Shown here: positions 3,953 to 6,408 of the stretch, in pieces
How the letters are laid out: each line of letters starts with the position of its first letter
Numbering within the stretch: position 1 is the stretch's first letter
Assembly: GCA_027076245.1 (NCBI GenBank)
Contig: JALTKC010000152.1
Span: 1 to 6,408, forward strand
Origin: Gammaproteobacteria bacterium
Lineage (GTDB): Bacteria > Pseudomonadota > Gammaproteobacteria > GRL18
Direction: 5' to 3'
Length of the DNA stretch: 6,408 bases
Made by a program: the position numbers and the translations under genes
Notes under the pieces: model-generated
What the model was told of the DNA's origin: nothing
What the model saw: only the letters and a program-made list of their open reading frames with translations
Databases searched by the model: none

Positions 3953-6388
3953 ATGAAAGAAAAACTGGTCATGATCGGAAACGGTATGGCAGGTATGCGT
4001 ACTATTGAAGAGCTGCTTAAAATAGCGCCGGATATGTACGATATTACTGTATTCGGCGATGAGCCTTATGGCAACTACAATCGTATTTTACTTTCACCGG
4101 TACTGGCGGGTGAAAAGACCATTGATGATATTATGCTCAATACTCTGGACTGGTATGAAGAAAATAATATCAAACTGCATGCGGGCAAAAAAGTCACAGA
4201 AATTAATCGAATTGCCCGTACTGTTACCGCTGAAGACGGCACCGTAGAAGAATATGACCGTCTGTTAATTGCCACAGGCTCAACCCCATTTATTATTCCT
4301 GTACCAGGCCATGATAAGGAAGGCGTTATTTCCTTCCGTGATATTAAAGATGTGGATATCATGCTGGATGCGGCTAAAAAGTATAAGCACGCTACCGTTA
4401 TCGGCGGCGGTCTGCTGGGTCTGGAAGCGGCCAACGGCATGATGCAGCATGGTATGAAAGTGACTGTGGTTCATCTGGGTGATACCCTGATGGAACGTCA
4501 GCTGGATAAAGTGGCAGGCAAAATGCTCAAAAACTCCCTGGAAGAAAAGGGCATGGAGTTTCGTATGGAAGCCCAGACCGCTGAAATTACCGGTAATGGC
4601 CGGGTAACGGGCATCAAGTTTGCTGACGGTTCCTCTCTGGATACCGATCTGGTGGTTATGGCCGTAGGTATTCGTCCTAATATTGAACTGGCTCAAAAAG
4701 CCGGACTGCATTGTGAACGGGGTATTGTGGTTAATGATACCCTGCAGACTTATGATCCACGTATTTATTCTGTGGGTGAATGTGTGCAGCACCGCGGCAA
4801 TACTTACGGCCTGGTGGCACCCTTATTTGAAATGGCTAAAGTCTGTGCCAATCACCTGGCCCATATGGGTATCGGCCTGTATGAAGGCTCGGTCACTTCT
4901 ACCAAGTTAAAAGTAACAGGTATTGATCTGTTCTCAGCCGGTGACTTTACCGGTAATGAAGACACCGAAGAAATGATTATGCAGGATGCCACCAGCGGAT
5001 TGTATAAAAAGCTGGTGCTGCAGAATAATAAACTCATTGGTGCGGTCTTATACGGTGATACCAAGGAAGGTGCCTGGTACTTCCAGTTAATGCGTACCGG
5101 TCAGGATATATCCGATTTACGTGATAAATTACTCTTTGGTGAATCTCATCTGGGTGATTCCGGTCATGGCGGCGATCATATTGGACAGATGTCCGATGAT
5201 ACTGAAATCTGCGGTTGTAACGGTGTCTGTAAGGGTGATATTGTTAAGGCTATTACTACCGAAGGACTGTTTACTCTGGATGAAGTCAGAGCCCATACCA
5301 AAGCCTCGGCTTCCTGTGGTTCCTGTACCGGTCTGGTAGAACAGATCCTTGAATTTACTCTGGGCAGTGACTACGAAGCACCTGAAGCCAAGCCCATGTG
5401 TAAATGTACTGACCATTCCCATGAAGAAGTCCGCGAAGCCATCCGTGAGCGTAAACTGACTTCGATTAATGATGTACGTCGGGCACTTAACTGGAAAACT
5501 GAAGACGGTTGTCCGGCCTGTCGTATGGCACTCAACTACTATGTGCAAAGTGCCTGGCATAATGAAGCCCAGGATGATCCACAGTCCCGCTTTATTAATG
5601 AGCGTGCCCACGCCAATATTCAGAAAGACGGTCGTTATTCGGTGATCCCCAGAATGTGGGGCGGTATGACTACACCGGACGAACTGCGTGCCATTGCCAA
5701 TGTGGCTGAAAAATATGAAATTAAAGATGTTCACTTAACCGGTGGCCAACGTATTGGCCTGTATGGTGTAGAAAAAGAAGTGCTGCCTAAAATCTGGGCG
5801 GATCTGAATGAAGCCGGTATGGTTTCCGGTCACGCTTATGGTAAAGCCATGCGTACCGTTAAAACCTGTGTCGGTAAACAGTGGTGCCGTTTTGGTACTC
5901 AGGATTCTACGGCCCTGGGTATTAAACTGGAAGAACTGACCTGGGCTTCCTGGATGCCGCATAAATTTAAACTGGCGGTTTCCGGTTGTCCACGTAACTG
6001 TGCCGAAGCAACCATTAAGGACTTTGGTGTGGTCTGTGTGGATTCCGGCTATGAACTGCATATCGGCGGTAACGGCGGTATTAAGGTTCGGGCAACCGAC
6101 TTATTATGCAATGTCGCAACGGAAGAAGAAGTATTGGAATACTGCGGTGCCTTTATCCAGTTCTATCGTGAAGATGCCCATTATCTGGAAAGAACGGCGC
6201 CCTGGGTAGAGCGTATTGGTTTCAGCCGCATTGAAGATACCATTGTCAAAGACGAAGCGAAGCGCAAGTATTATTACCAGCGTTTCCTTGAAGCACAGAA
6301 GATTGCTCAGGTGGATCCCTGGAAAGAGCGTGCGGTTGATGGTAAGGCTAAACATGAATATGAAACCATTGAGGTGGTTCAGGCTTAA
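3953..6388 (+). CDS. nirB: NADH-dependent siroheme nitrite reductase, large subunit
   Basis: NirB reduces nitrite to ammonium in the cytoplasm with electrons from NADH, together with the small subunit NirD. Domains in order: an FAD site IGNGMAG (8-14) and ATGS (107-110); an NADH site VIGGGLLGLEAA (149-160); VGECV (274-278) closing the FAD fold; KLKVTGIDLFSAGDF (318-332). A BFD-type [2Fe-2S] domain follows with C420, C422, C455 and C458, then a second similar cysteine set (C483, C485, C520, C523). The sulfite/nitrite reductase half carries LTGGQRIGLYG (595-605) and the siroheme-[4Fe-4S] ligands CVGKQWC (C639, C645) and CPRNC (C679, C683). All key residues are present. At 811 residues it is somewhat shorter than E. 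coli NirB, mainly at the C-terminus. GGAG at 3943-3946, 6 bases ahead, supports the ATG. The sigma-54 and NtrC-like upstream sites point to nitrogen control and thus an assimilatory role. Confidence 0.97.
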   Translation: MKEKLVMIGNGMAGMRTIEELLKIAPDMYDITVFGDEPYGNYNRILLSPVLAGEKTIDDIMLNTLDWYEENNIKLHAGKKVTEINRIARTVTAEDGTVEEYDRLLIATGSTPFIIPVPGHDKEGVISFRDIKDVDIMLDAAKKYKHATVIGGGLLGLEAANGMMQHGMKVTVVHLGDTLMERQLDKVAGKMLKNSLEEKGMEFRMEAQTAEITGNGRVTGIKFADGSSLDTDLVVMAVGIRPNIELAQKAGLHCERGIVVNDTLQTYDPRIYSVGECVQHRGNTYGLVAPLFEMAKVCANHLAHMGIGLYEGSVTSTKLKVTGIDLFSAGDFTGNEDTEEMIMQDATSGLYKKLVLQNNKLIGAVLYGDTKEGAWYFQLMRTGQDISDLRDKLLFGESHLGDSGHGGDHIGQMSDDTEICGCNGVCKGDIVKAITTEGLFTLDEVRAHTKASASCGSCTGLVEQILEFTLGSDYEAPEAKPMCKCTDHSHEEVREAIRERKLTSINDVRRALNWKTEDGCPACRMALNYYVQSAWHNEAQDDPQSRFINERAHANIQKDGRYSVIPRMWGGMTTPDELRAIANVAEKYEIKDVHLTGGQRIGLYGVEKEVLPKIWADLNEAGMVSGHAYGKAMRTVKTCVGKQWCRFGTQDSTALGIKLEELTWASWMPHKFKLAVSGCPRNCAEATIKDFGVVCVDSGYELHIGGNGGIKVRATDLLCNVATEEEVLEYCGAFIQFYREDAHYLERTAPWVERIGFSRIEDTIVKDEAKRKYYYQRFLEAQKIAQVDPWKERAVDGKAKHEYETIEVVQA

Positions 6389-6399
6389 GCCAGAAACGT

Positions 6400-6408
6400 A
6401 TGCCCGCC
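6400..6408 (+). CDS. Possible start of the next gene (nirD candidate), cut by the window edge
   Basis: ATG CCC GCC begins 11 bases after the nirB stop and runs off the window. nirD, the small Rieske-like subunit, usually follows nirB at short range, so the position fits. Only three codons are visible and the upstream bases carry no clear Shine-Dalgarno sequence. The call is from context alone. Confidence 0.3.

Noticed and set aside
4280..5734. Long minus-strand open frames opposite nirB (for example 4280-4792 and 5129-5734)
   Set aside because: They are shadows of the strongly coding nirB frame, with His/Thr/Phe-rich compositions and no recognisable domains.

Overview
The window looks like chromosomal DNA from an AT-leaning proteobacterium, most likely a gammaproteobacterium. 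This rests on three things: a double-domain rhodanese closely resembling Azotobacter RhdA, a proteobacterial-type NirB, and a sigma-54 style promoter in front of nirB. No phage, transposase, tRNA, rRNA or CRISPR signal was seen. The taxon is an inference from protein resemblance only.

Layout. Positions 1-1921 hold a minus-strand pair: lemA, followed by a signal-peptide-bearing DUF2207 membrane protein that runs off the left edge. The two are joined by an ATGA stop/start overlap. A 78-bp gap (1922-1999) separates them from the divergent plus-strand rhdA-like sulfurtransferase gene (2000-2815). Next come a PilZ-domain gene (2916-3266) with a near-perfect inverted repeat just upstream, a 19-bp tandem repeat that begins inside the last codons of pilZ, and a REP-like GC-rich hairpin. 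A small acidic gene follows (about 3409-3708); its product aligns with acyl carrier protein but has Glu where the phosphopantetheine serine should be. A 244-bp regulatory region then leads to nirB (3953-6388), the large subunit of NADH-dependent siroheme nitrite reductase. The last 9 bases begin what may be the next gene, plausibly nirD.

How the parts work together. The nirB upstream region reads like a nitrogen-regulated enhancer promoter: a GCACT-N5-AGTGC dyad of NtrC type, an IHF-like site, and a -24/-12 element with the exact GG-N10-GC spacing. This suggests that NirB serves nitrogen assimilation (nitrite to ammonium) rather than only anaerobic respiration. LemA and DUF2207 proteins are commonly encoded together and probably form a membrane-associated unit of unknown function. 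The rhodanese, PilZ and ACP-like genes lie in one direction but are separated by 100-bp or larger gaps, so they may be independent transcription units.

The least explained material is the 3250-3720 stretch (tandem repeat, REP-like hairpin and serine-less ACP-like protein) and the dyads packed into the nirB promoter. There is no gene-free stretch longer than 300 bp.
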